This document shows positions 53,881 to 64,000 of a stretch of 64,000 bases of DNA, in pieces (within the stretch, counting starts at the first letter, position 1; the number at the start of each line of letters is the position of its first letter). The notes under the pieces are model-generated. The model made no database searches. It saw only the letters and a list, made by a program, of their open reading frames with translations, and was not told where the DNA came from. The DNA comes from Platynereis dumerilii (taxonomy: Eukaryota; Annelida; Polychaeta; Phyllodocida; Nereididae), in NCBI GenBank assembly GCA_026936325.1, contig JAPTHN010000190.1:310001-374000 (forward strand), read 5' to 3'. The translations under genes were made by a program, and so were the position numbers.

Positions 53881-56094
53881 TATTTATCCATCTGTGTATT
53901 TTATATCTATATATCTGCATTTCTGCCCATGTGTCTAACCATCTAGCTTTCTAGCTGTTCACTGACCTAACCATCTTTAACCTTTTTTCCTCACTTGCAT
54001 TTCTTACGCTATCCTTTTTTCAAATTGTCAAGTACCTACCAATTCCTTGTATGCTGACCATTTTGATGCGTCCATGTAAATACAAAAGCTAGACTTATTT
54101 TAGTGGACACCATACTCAATGTTGATGTTGCTTTAAAGAATTTATATATAAAATTTACACAAGACTTGACACATATCATGATTCATTAGGCTACAAATTT
54201 CCCAACATACTGATACATTATATATAGAGTGTACTGAATATAGATCAGCAGCTGGTGATTGAATAAATGAGCTGACATTGGGCAACACAATAATTTGATT
54301 AGTTTTGGTGTATGATTTTACATATATTTCATATTCTCAAAATTCACATGTTGTGGATCAAAACAAAAGTGTAACAAATTTGAAATTTCTTTATGTTCAT
54401 ATATGATCAGGCATTAATTCTTTTCACTTCCAATGAAATGTACGATTCACAAACACTTTTTTATTAAACAGTATTATTATTTGATCATTGCTTCCGGACA
54501 AGAAAAACACCGTTACTGCAATTTCAATAAGTGTGAGTTTCTGAAATTAGACAGTAAAACGTAGCAAATGCATTGGATGTGATTGGTGGAGGCACTGAAT
54601 TACATAGCATAAATCCAATTTGAATGTCGTAAAAACGTATATCAAAGCAACTGACGTGTCCAGTTGTGGTAGTGAGTGTTGGTGTTTCCATGCTAATCTT
54701 ATCTACTTTTCAAAACTGAGCTGCTCACTGAAGCAGAATGTTAATTTTTCATTGCTTCCTACGTGCAACTATGGGATTTGGAGAACGTTTTATTGCTTAT
54801 GGACCAATCAAACTAGCTTAAAATGCAACGAACATAGCTGGAAAACCTGTCAAAGCAACTCATGCTAATTGAAATTGCAGTAAGTGTTACGTTTTTGTTT
54901 AGGGAAATGTTTAAATCTACATATACTTATTTTTGTAATTTTTTACTTTAAAACAAAGAAACAAATTGAGTCATCATATTCATAATTGATATCCACACAA
55001 TGAACTATTGAAATATCAAAATTACTAAATGTTCACTTGCCTTGTGTTTCTTCCAGCATCATTGTTTTGAAACACATAATTGTCTATATAGATATTTGTG
55101 TTTCGTGCTAAATCTCCCCGTCTTAAATAATGTAGTCTGCTTTTGGATTTGACACTCTAAAGAAATCAACAAAAGTAGATATTTTTAACAGCCATCACCA
55201 GATCAGTTTTAATGATACCCAGGCACATCCAACTTTGTTACTTCTGCAATCATCCGATGTGCTTTGCTAGTAAAGATAAACCTCAGCTGGACAGAAAAAC
55301 AAGTTAAGTGTGATGAGCACTAAAGAGTCCCATGCCTTGCTGTGTGCTCTACTGTTGCAAAGCCAATGTAGCCAGCTTGGCACCACAGCATCCTTTGACC
55401 AAAGCCTCATGCACAACTTAAGAAAACGTATCTTCTGGTGTTTCAATTCACTACTTGGTGGAAGAGGGAGAGGGTGCTGTAGTACTACTGCTGAGTAAGA
55501 GGCAAATGTAATTAAACATTTATGAGCCTAGATATCTCTTGATTGTACCACTCAACATCTTTATTTTACACAGCCTATATTAATGTCCGTATTTATAATC
55601 AATTAACTCTCCACCGCTTTTAAGATTGAAACCCACCAAAAAAAATAACCAAATATTTCAGAAATTGTAGTATTCAAATGATACAGCATACTATCATCAC
55701 TGCTTGAATGTGCAAAAGCAATTTTAGAATGTGTCAGAGTAAAATTATAAGCATTATTATTTTAAGATTATGTTTTCAGATTAAAAATATTCACATATTC
55801 ACGATTTGGGTGAAAATAAATTGTCATTCCATCTTGCCAACAAACTCATTCCAATTTTTCATCATTCTATCCATACATATTCTTTACAAATTAGAATTTT
55901 AGAGGGGCCAAGAGGGCGTTTACAAAGTAGCAGATGGAGTTATCTTGGAGTACCCTCCTCATTACCTGCAACCCTCTTTAGCAGTGTGAAGAACAAGATA
56001 GCATCTCACCATCAATCTCCACAAGTTTATATAAACTTTCGTATACAACTGACAAGACCTGGATCTTTGTGAGACATTACTATTTACATTTCAG

Positions 56095-56640
56095 CTATAG
56101 GACAGGACCTCCATGACCTAATATTTTAGGGTGTCTGCGCAACAACTGGCTCGTGAGGGCATGGGTTTACATCCTCCATCCATTTACACTGTATTTAATT
56201 GCATGTGGCATTAAGTAACAGGGTGCCTTGTTATTCAAACTCAATGTTCTATACCAATGCATGAATGGCAAGTAAAAGACTCCACCCTTAAAAAAGGGAG
56301 TACCTTGGTGGGGATTCACAGTCTTATCATCTCACATTACGTCTGCCTCTCGCTGACAGCCGCTCATATGAGCCAAATAGCTTCTGTGCCAGTAGCATGG
56401 AGACATTGAGGTGTTCAGACTGTGATACTCACCATTACATGAGGAGGGGTAAATATTATACCGTATAAAACCAACCATCTGATTTCCAATAGAATCTGGG
56501 TGGATGAGAGTGCATTTTCTGTCCAGTATTTTTATAATTAAGAGAGACAGATAGACCAAGCAGGGCCAACAGTTGCCAAGGCCATATATCGAACCCCGGC
56601 CCAAGTAGTTAGTAAGATAAATACAGCATCAGGTCCCTGA
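56095..56640 (+). repeat. SINE-like and unassigned insert in unit E
   Basis: GAGGGCATGGGTTTACATCC resembles a decayed B box at the place where unit B has a SINE-like sequence. The stretch on to about 56640 has no counterpart in unit C. The 90-codon minus-strand frame at 56332-56604 has no known motif. Confidence 0.4.
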
Positions 56641-56940
56641 CAAGCTATGTGCCAAAGCTTATAATACATCTCTCTGTTTTAACCTTTATAACTAAGACAT
56701 AAGACTTGCCAACTTTGAGTAATTTTATCTTATAACTTATAAATTCAGACTACAAATAATACTTCTTTGTATTTGGGTTTCGCCTCTGGCATGGAAGCTT
56801 TGTAATTCAAGAACTCTGCTTCTATCAACCATAGCATCCAAGAAGGATGATTCTCATCATTCCAGATCACTGCACTGTCTGCCCACTTCGATACTCCATC
56901 ATAGGCTGTCACTTCCTTGATAATCACTGCCTTTCAAGAC

Positions 56941-58030
56941 CTTGTCTGCAAAACTCCATGTAGCATACTAAAAAGTGGGTACATATTGAGAGCTATAGAT
57001 GTTTTATTATAACTGACAACAAAAATTACATAATGCCCTTGATACACAGTCATATCTCCCTGTTGTCAAAAACCATATCTACCTGACAGAAAAAAAAGCA
57101 ACCATTATTGATAATTTGCCCTGTCCTTGAGATGTCATGACCAGATTTCTGAACAATGTTGTCCATTCTGCTTTTGCTAAAATTACGTGTGAATTACCAT
57201 CTGACTGAAGCTGAAATTTGACAAAAATTGATTCATTCAAGGCCTAATTGTTTTTTTTTTGCTTCAATTTAAAGTTGAAATCTATCTGACTTGATAAGAA
57301 CATGCAATGATTTAGAACACCGCTCATGCTCGAACTCCTTCTTATTTTGAATTAAAAAAAGCAAACATTTGTCAGTCCATAGATGTGAGATGATAATTTT
57401 TAATTTGTGGCAAGAAACATACTCTTTACCATTAGACCAAACGGGATCTGAAAATTATATTTCTTTGTTTGTTGCCTCAAGATAAATTTGTGAGACTGAT
57501 CTACCTGTATTCAAGGTTACTGCTAATTGCAAAATGGGATAATGTGTTTCTAGAAGATAAGATCCGATAGATCTAAACAAACCCTGGGACAAGGGCGTGT
57601 TTATTAGGGGTACAGACACAAATCGGGTGCAGTTGAAGGATACTTTCTGTCAAACCTATTTAGAACGTTGTCCTTCAAAGTGACTTTACTCAACAACAGA
57701 CCTGCAGTTTAGTCTGCTAGAGGCAATCTATACCACTCCAGGCAATATGAAAGATGCATAGGACCTATATACGTGTAGGACCAAACTAAAAAAAAACAAA
57801 GGCATTTTCCTCATTTGACATTTGACGTGAGGACATCTGAAGAAAGATGTTTCTTTTGACCCAAGTTGTCCACCAAGGAAACTGTCCTGACTCACTCTGT
57901 TCTTCTCCATTTTGAAGGTCTAAGAGACCCACATATTTTACCTTCTTTTCATGCGGAAGCCGCTCTCTTGTCCTTTTTTTCATGATGTCTTGATGGTCGT
58001 TTTCAAAGACCACTCACTGCTGTTCAATGT
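56941..58030. repeat. module e, last partial copy
   Basis: Shares GTAGCATACTAAAAAGTGGGTACATA (about 56959), TGTCCTTGAGATGTCATG (about 57122), AGACCTGCAGTTTAGTCTGC (about 57699) and GAAAGATGCATAGGACC (about 57750) with the other copies. The duplication array ends near 58030. Confidence 0.75.
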
Positions 58031-58478
58031 TACCCTTTACCTTAATCAGATTGGTTAACAAAGCAAGCCAAACCAGTTGAATTAAGTTACAAATGATTCC
58101 TTAAAAAATCACAATTTCATGCTTGTTGATTGCTGAACAAACATTACAGTAATGAGTTTACGAGAAAGAAGTTTAAAAAAGCTTGATCTACGCTCTGTGC
58201 TAAAAATAAATCATTTATCTAACATCTGACAAATAAGAGAATTTACATTGCCATTTTGAATGCAGCTCCAATTGATTTATTCTATAAGGTTATCAGATCT
58301 AACAAATATTCTGCACACAACTCTAAGATACCGAGGAGAGCTGAACACACACACTGATGGCATTAGTCATTAAGTAATTGCAATTTTATAACTAAATTTT
58401 TCCAGTGGCTATTTCAGGAAAGATCACAGCTGGAAATTAACGATAGTCTAATAATTTAATTAAACAACACAAGCTGGT

Positions 58479-58660
58479 TTACAGATGATTTCATATTTGT
58501 AGACATAATGACTGAATGTGATTTTTTTTCTGGGACATGTATTTTATGGGGAAAAATTACATCAGGAAACTTATGACATCACTTTTCCCCATATGATATC
58601 ATGTCCTAGAAAAAAATTCACATTTTGTCCTCTGATCTACAAATATGAAATTATCTGTAA
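58479..58660. mobile_element. 182-bp palindromic MITE
   Basis: Left TTACAGATGATTTCATATTT and right AAATATGAAATTATCTGTAA are inverted with one mismatch. Inverted similarity continues inward through TTCTGGGACATG / CATGTCCTAGAA for about 85 bp per arm. Copy 2 of the surrounding duplication lacks it (about 59765). TTA-type ends are possible, but the target duplication is not clear. Confidence 0.82.
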
Positions 58661-59225
58661 CTAATGGAAGACCTCTGAAATAGAATTAGCATCCTAGAGT
58701 TTACACAGTATGTCTTATATTCTGCCCATGTAAATTAGTCAATAAATTGACAGGGAAGATTTTTCTGTGATAGTGTTGGACGTTCTTCTCAAAACTTATG
58801 TGCACAACACCATCCACAAAGAATAACATGTGAAGCATTTCAGCCTTGTCTATTAGTACAGGAAGTATTCATCTATGTTATAAGAACAACACTTTTCTTT
58901 CAATATGCACTTTTCTTCACCATGTTGTGATTGATCACAACTTTGAAAGTACAGACAAGTTTTGCATTCATTGGCCTCCGTGGGCCACTTCGGCAGTTAA
59001 TCTCTTCTTTTTTTATTCTTACCAGCATCAAAGAATTGGTCTCCCTGGCTTTGTATGGCTTAAGTTCAGATTAGATGGGAATACCTCAGCATCTTAGTGA
59101 CTCAATTACGCATGTTGATGGCTTAACAATGGCCGCCTTTATCCCATACATGATGGAATCTTGTGAATATAGCATATGAAGAGGGTTAAGTGTTCCATAT
59201 CTCCTTTGCCGCTTGCTGAACAAGA

Positions 59226-59370
59226 GAGAGAGAGAGAGAGAGATGTTTTTTATTTTTGACCAATCAAGTTTTACAGACAGATATTTAATTTTACATTGTA
59301 TAATATTGTGGTCAAGGAGGCAGCAACTAAGTCACTTACGTAACGCTGTCGGTACTGCCCCCCAAGAGTG
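59226..59370. other. insertion of about 145 bp with a GA run
   Basis: Copy 2 reads AAACAAGAGTGCTTGTT without a break (about 60331). Copy 1 has AACAAGAG, then a GA run, then unknown sequence, and returns with CCCAAGAGTGCTTGTT. AAGAG at both edges may be a target duplication. No family recognised. Confidence 0.65.
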
Positions 59371-59437
59371 CTTGTTCCTCACACACTATCTCGCAACAAG
59401 AGAAGTGTCTTACAACTGACCCAAATGAGGAATATAC

Positions 59438-60405
59438 ACAAGAAAGAGGATTTTGAAATGGCTTGATCTATGATCCATGCTAAAAATGTATCAATTATCT
59501 CACCTCTGACAAATGAGAGAATTGACCTAACTATTTCAATGCAGGTCCAATTGATTTATTCTATAAGGTTATCAGATCTAACAAATGTTCTGCACACAAC
59601 TCTAAGATACCTTTGACAGCTGAACACACACTCAGATGGCATCAGTCGTTAATTAATTGCAATTTTATAACTCGATTTAATCATTTTTCAAGTGCCTATT
59701 TGTACTAATTATCACTTCTGGCAATTACTGATAGGCTAATACTGAAATTGAATTATACATGCTGGTATTACCTAACGGAAGCCCATCCAACAGAATATCA
59801 TAGAGTTTACACTGTATGTATTACATTCTGTCCAAGACAAATTAGTCTGTAAATTGACAGGGAAGATTTTTCAGCGATAGCGTAGTGCTGGACCTTTTTC
59901 TCTGAATTATTGTGTACGAACCATACAAAGAAAATAACATATCAAGCATTTCAGCCTCATCTATTAGGACAGGAAGTATTCATCTATGTTATAAGAAAAG
60001 CACTTTTCTTTCCATATGCACCTTTCTTCACACTACTGTGATTGATCACAGCTTCGAAAGTACAGACATGTTTTACATTCATTAGACTCCATGGGCCACT
60101 TCGGCAGTTAATCTCTTCTTTTTTTATTCCTACCAGAATCGAAGAATTGGTCTCCTAGGCTTTGTATGGCTTAAGCTCAGATGAGATGGGCATACCTCAG
60201 CATCTTAGTGACTCAATTACGCATGTTGATGACTTAACAATTGCTGTGTTTGTCCCATACGTGATGGAATTTTGAGAATATAGCAAATGAAGAGGGTTAA
60301 GTGTTCCATAACTCCTATGTCTCTTGCTTAAACAAGAGTGCTTGTTTCTTACACAAATTATCGACTATCTCACAACAGGAGAAGTGTCTTGCAACTGACC
60401 CAAAT
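59438..60405. repeat. tandem duplication, copy 2
   Basis: The uninterrupted partner of 58160-59425, serving as the empty site for its MITE and its GA-run insertion. Confidence 0.88.
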
Positions 60406-60409
60406 TAGA

Positions 60410-61310
60410 CAAAGAGTGGGTTGGGGCAAGAAGCCCGGGTTAGGTGAGAGGCCCCCCCAGGGTCATATCTAAACTTACATTTTTGGTGCTTTTTTACATC
60501 GATAGGATAGAAGCTAGAGGCTTTTTAGGTGACGTCACAAATTTTCAGAGCAAACAGCACCAAACCATAGAAGTAATTAAAGAAACAAAAAAAGGTGCAT
60601 GGTTTTTGTAACTTTGATTAATTCTTTGAAAGTTTGTCAGAAATAACTTTGGAAATTTTTAAAAGTATAATGGATATCTGCATTGCTTCACTTTATGACC
60701 GTTACATAAATATGATTTGGATCATATTTTTTGCATTTTATCTCAAAATATAGAGGTAAAATCAAAATATGTGAGTTAGGGGCGAGAGACCCCACATGGT
60801 ATGGGGCATGAGGCCCGCCTTCACTGAGGCCTCGAAGCTGCTTCAGGAACCATTTTATAATGTGTACTTTACCTTAAATCTAGATAGAATAGCTAATTGA
60901 AATCGAAAAAATTTGGCCGAAATTAAAACAGGGCAAAAAATATTAAAAAATAAATTTATGAATAGAAAAATTCTGAAATTCAGAAAAAGTTAATAGAATG
61001 CCTTAAAAATGATAGAAGAACCCCAAGAAATACCTTTCAAGCTGAAAGCGCTCGCAAAAAAATTGCCATAGGATTATAATAGGGCGGGCTTCTTGCCCGA
61101 TGGGTGGGGTAAGAAGGCCATTTTATATTTTTTACAAAAAGGGCCGTAACTCCTTTATTAAAATTGGCAGACATTTGTTTCACTAGTTATAAGTAGAGTC
61201 AAGTGATCCCTTCCTGACAACATAAGCATTCAAATAATCGACCACAAAAAGTAGGTCAAATCGTACCTCGAAGTTAAGGGGGGCTGCATGCCCCGCGCTA
61301 CTCTATACAA
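60410..61310. repeat. AT-rich tract with spaced GC-rich mini-hairpins
   Basis: Six or so short GC hairpins stand out in AT-rich DNA: GGGGCAAGAAGCCC (about 60423), GAGAGGCCCCCC (about 60445), GGGGCGAGAGACCCC (about 60780), GGGGCATGAGGCCC (about 60802), GGGCTTCTTGCCC (about 61086) and GGGGCTGCATGCCCC (about 61280). The outer ones point inward from the two ends of the tract. No coding frame. I do not recognise the family; a nonautonomous transposon is a reasonable guess. Confidence 0.6.
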
Positions 61311-61960
61311 TTTGTTTGAAATTATGTTGAACTGTCATAGCCACACTGTCTAGCTTTTTTATGACTTTTTTTGGTGCAACGTTATTGCCAGTAGTAACCT
61401 TGGATAACGAATATTGAGGATGATGCTCCGACAGACGAATTTAGTATAAGAAAACAAACAGCTTGCCGTGCCACCATAATTAACACATTGAGGTTCAGAT
61501 GGCTTTAAATTATGTATTTTTTTGGGATTGAAACAATGAGGTTTACACTTACTCATTGTATTTAACCTTAAAGTATGTTTTTTATCTGATTATTTAGTTC
61601 ATTTCGCTGGAAGAAATGTGCAAATACAACGGACTTATAGAATAGCAGATGGAGCATAAAATCCCAAACACTTTAATCCTCTCTTCATGCCCCTCAAATA
61701 GTCCATTAGTCCTGAATTGTTTATCTGATGAGAAACTCATCTGCATTATACAGCAGTCTGAAGAAAACAGTGAGTTCTAAAACTCACAAGAAGAAATTAG
61801 CTTATTTTAAACCTTTCTTCTTCAATGCCAAGGACTTCCATAACTTACATATATATATATAGATATAACAATCTATTTGTATGTCAGGTTATCACAAATT
61901 GCAACCTTGGACAGGTTTAGACAAGATGAGAAGATGAGTCCACTAATTAATCTTTCAAGT
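61311..61960. other. non-coding spacer
   Basis: AT-rich, with a short TA run near 61850 and a 65-codon minus-strand frame without motif. Nothing else recognised. Confidence 0.4.
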
Positions 61961-61964
61961 GTAC

Positions 61965-62290
61965 ACTGTAAAACCGAAACCGTTGGTTTAACGGCATTAC
62001 CGGCAGCAAATTAGCCGGTAACTTGCCGTAAAATCAACGGTAATGCCGTTATTCAATTTACGACAAGTTGCTGTAAATTTAACACTCTCATGCCGTAATT
62101 TGATACTGACGGCAAATTGCCGTAGCTGTAATTTTATGCTAACGGCAAATTGCCGTACACTTTGCCTTAACAGTAAGCTGCCGTAAATTACAAATTATGC
62201 CGTTACGTGATGTTACGGCAATATTACCTTAATTTAACTACAAATTTTCAAAGCTACTGTAGGGGTGACAGCAAGATGCCGTAAATTTAA
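61965..62290. repeat. cluster of TTACGGCAA / TTGCCGTAA palindromes
   Basis: At least a dozen GCCGTA/TACGGC words in about 320 bp, several forming exact palindromes such as ACGGCAAATTGCCGT (about 62110 and 62144). It starts with CACTGTAAAACCG, a type of end seen in short nonautonomous DNA transposons. Probably a MITE made of inverted subrepeats; no target duplication was found. Confidence 0.7.
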
Positions 62291-62891
62291 TGATATGTGT
62301 GATCAGAACCTTCATATAAGCATACTACAGATTGTAATTTCAGTGAATATCCCTTATGGATTATCAATGTGTATATTCATTGCAAGGTAATTCAAATTAA
62401 TTGGCCGGCTATCCTCACTAATGCTATTGTTCGCCTGTGATTGCAGTTCACCAGATGTCACCTTCGCTCTTTCAGGGAATTACAGTTAATTTTCTGCTTT
62501 ACGCATTGATCATTTTTAGCCTCATACTTTATTGCAACATTATCATTTGAGAAAGAATCAAACACAAAAGAAAGCTTGTCGCAAGAACACATTTATTACC
62601 GGATATAAACAAAAAAACAGTTATTAAAATAAATTTTAAATTTTGATTTTATTTCTCATTCATCCAAAAGTCTAAAAAAATGTTTATCCAAGTTGAAATT
62701 GAAATTTTGTCCATTGGATCTTTCCTGGGTCAAAATTGATTTTTTTCTTCTTTTGGTTTGCCTCCAAACTTTGAAGCAATGGATCTCTCTTTTCTGTCTC
62801 CTGGTTCCTGAAATGTGCAAACATAACGACAAGTAAATGTACAATTTATATGCATGTTGTTTGTCATTCTCAGAAAAGTGACACATTCCTC
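62291..62891. other. non-coding spacer
   Basis: AT-rich. The 100-codon minus-strand frame 62656-62958 runs into the next element's terminal repeat and has no motif, so I do not call a gene. Confidence 0.4.
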
Positions 62892-63878
62892 TTATAGCGG
62901 GGCAGGTATGTAAAAAAATAGTGCATTTATACATAGAAGCTTGAAACTTGGCGCACACTTAAAAAACATCTCTACAAACATATTTGGATAGGGAGCCACT
63001 TCAGATTAAGCTTAGGTGGCTACTGGCAGCCATTTTCCAAAATGGCGGTCAATTCTTACGTTTCGCTGATTTCTGTGTAGTTCCTACAAATAGAATACAC
63101 GTAAATATTGTTTTTTATTGTTTCTCTAAGTATTCAGTACATTACTACAACATTCTTTGGTAGCCTTGGTCTATTTTTCGACTTGTTGGAATCCTTTTTG
63201 CTAGAAATATTGATTCAAACATCTGATTTCGCGGTTACGAATGGTTACACCAATTCTCTATAAATCTCAAAATAAATTACATATTTGAATTCCTTGTAAG
63301 AAGAGCTTTCAAATGAGTACCCGCATCAATGGGTTTCGTAAAGTTGGTGCGAAAATGGAAAAAATGAAAATAAAATGATTTTTGAAGATTTTGTTGTTTC
63401 TTTAATTTTGACGAAAAATTCATGGAAACTATTGATGCGACCATTCATTTGAAAGCTATTCTTACAAGGAATTCAAATATGTAGTCAGTTTTAAAATCAA
63501 TTGAGATTCCACGAAACTATGGGAAACCGCGAAAATGATACTTTTTCTTCAACAGTTCTAACAAAATGGGCCCTGACTACCCTAAAATTCCTCAGTTCAA
63601 TCCAGAAATCAATTTATAATGTTCTTTAGATCAGTAGAAGGAATAGTGAGCACTGTTACGATACTTAATACTATAGACCCTTCACAGAAAGCAGGAAAAT
63701 GAGAAAATTAGTCGCCATTTTGGAAAATGGCTGCCATGGGTCAACTAGGTCAAATCTGAAGTGGCTCCCTATCTAAATATTTTCTTTAAGACCTTTTTAA
63801 AATGTGTGCTAAGTTTCATGCTTCTATGTATAAGTGCACTATTACTCCCCTATTCATGACAAATCTGCCCCGCTATTA
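62892..63878. mobile_element. 981-bp palindromic element with TTA flanks (PIF/Harbinger-like)
   Basis: The element is 62895-63875, ends TAGCGGGGCAG and CTGCCCCGCTA, flanked by TTA on both sides. Inverted similarity extends across nearly the whole length: the GGGAGCCACTTCAGATT block, CCATTTTCCAAAATGGCG with its mirror, and ATATTTGAATTCCTTGTAAGAA close to the centre near 63395. A 3-bp TTA duplication is usual for PIF/Harbinger. It has no transposase and should form a stem of nearly 500 bp if transcribed. Confidence 0.88.
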
Positions 63879-64000
63879 GGTCAATTTTGTAAGAAGGGTT
63901 CATAATTGATTATATAATTAGCAGGAGAGAGTGTGCATGTTAAACCATATAAAAATTTAGTATGTGAGGGGTGCTCATAAAATTTAATTATTCTAAATAT
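63879..64000. other. right margin
   Basis: Short AT-rich end of the window; nothing recognised. Confidence 0.4.

Larger units (their letters stand above)
50061..56940. repeat. module c, copy E, with a LINE
   Basis: Fifth copy, aligned with C and D over nearly all of its length: GTGAAACAGCCATCTGAGTG (about 50513), GGCCTGGGGATGATATTGCC (about 50885), ATAAGAGACGGAGCCA (about 51654), the TATC array, GCAGCTGGTGATTG (about 54249), CTACTGTTGCAAAGCCAATG (about 55350). The 82-codon frame at 54620-54868 lies in a stretch missing from copy D; no motif recognised. Confidence 0.78.
58160..59425. repeat. tandem duplication, copy 1
   Basis: Pairs with 59438-60405. Shared strings include GATTTATTCTATAAGGTTATCAG, GGACAGGAAGTATTCATC, GCCACTTCGGCAGTTAATC and ATTACGCATGTTGATG. 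It contains a 182-bp MITE and an insertion of about 145 bp that copy 2 lacks. The 83-codon frame at 58846-59097 is not conserved in copy 2. Confidence 0.88.

Noticed and set aside
62656-62958. 100-codon minus-strand frame
   Set aside because: It crosses the terminal repeat of the palindromic element and has no domain.
1-64000. LTR retroelements or other capsid-bearing elements
   Set aside because: I looked for long direct terminal repeats, primer-binding sites and gag, protease or integrase motifs and found none.

Overview
This is an animal nuclear window made almost entirely of repeats and mobile-element relics. I find no intact host gene, rRNA gene or functional tRNA gene. AT-rich DNA, CCCTAA telomere-type repeats, Tc1/mariner, hAT, Helentron-like and PIF/Harbinger-like elements, tRNA-derived SINEs, CR1/L2-like LINEs and GIY-YIG Penelope-like elements (PLEs) together suggest a metazoan, most likely a marine invertebrate. 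I cannot name the species from sequence alone.

Layout. Positions 388-13765 and 29675-58030 belong to one array of diverged tandem segmental duplications, roughly 5-7 kb per unit once later insertions are subtracted. I call the units A to E, with a partial sixth, and name the recurring blocks modules a, b, c and e. Because the copies align with each other, one copy often serves as the empty site for an insertion in another. This makes several boundaries unusually clear: two nonautonomous hAT elements with 8-bp target duplications (8088-8798, 30271-31190), a fold-back Tc1-like element in a TA site (39602-41969), a SINE (about 33598-33933), and two 5'-truncated LINEs of the same clade (34392-37525, 52141-53880).

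Unit B is split by a 15.9 kb block bounded by a perfect 26-bp inverted repeat (13766-13791 and 29649-29674) with a CACAGT flank duplication. Just inside each edge lies a copy of an element whose core is a 9/10-bp minisatellite (C-rich ACTCCCGCTA-type). Between these copies are AT-rich DNA, an inverted-repeat element (16652-17300), the telomere/Penelope array (18640-27420) and a rearranged Tc1-like relic (27421-28698).

The telomere/Penelope array is the most striking part. Several fragments carrying a GIY-YIG endonuclease domain and a shared 3' tail lie head to tail on the + strand. Each is separated from the next by CCCTAA-type repeats in one orientation. Four units share the same 5' breakpoint and three share a CGAG interruption of the telomeric tract, so the block seems to have been copied as a satellite-like unit after the first attachment. 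A minimal type I hammerhead ribozyme motif (22004-22043) lies in a non-coding segment within this array. A PLE reverse-transcriptase core fragment (27108-27420) marks the right edge. A Helentron-like element with seven internal repeats of about 150 bp interrupts one unit.

The right end (58030-64000) holds a tandem duplication of about 1.2 kb, a 182-bp MITE, an insertion of about 145 bp, a tract of GC-rich mini-hairpins, a cluster of CCGTAA palindromes and a 981-bp near-perfect palindrome flanked by TTA. Short open frames elsewhere are incidental to repeats. All homology statements are from reading the sequence and knowledge of family motifs; no search was run.
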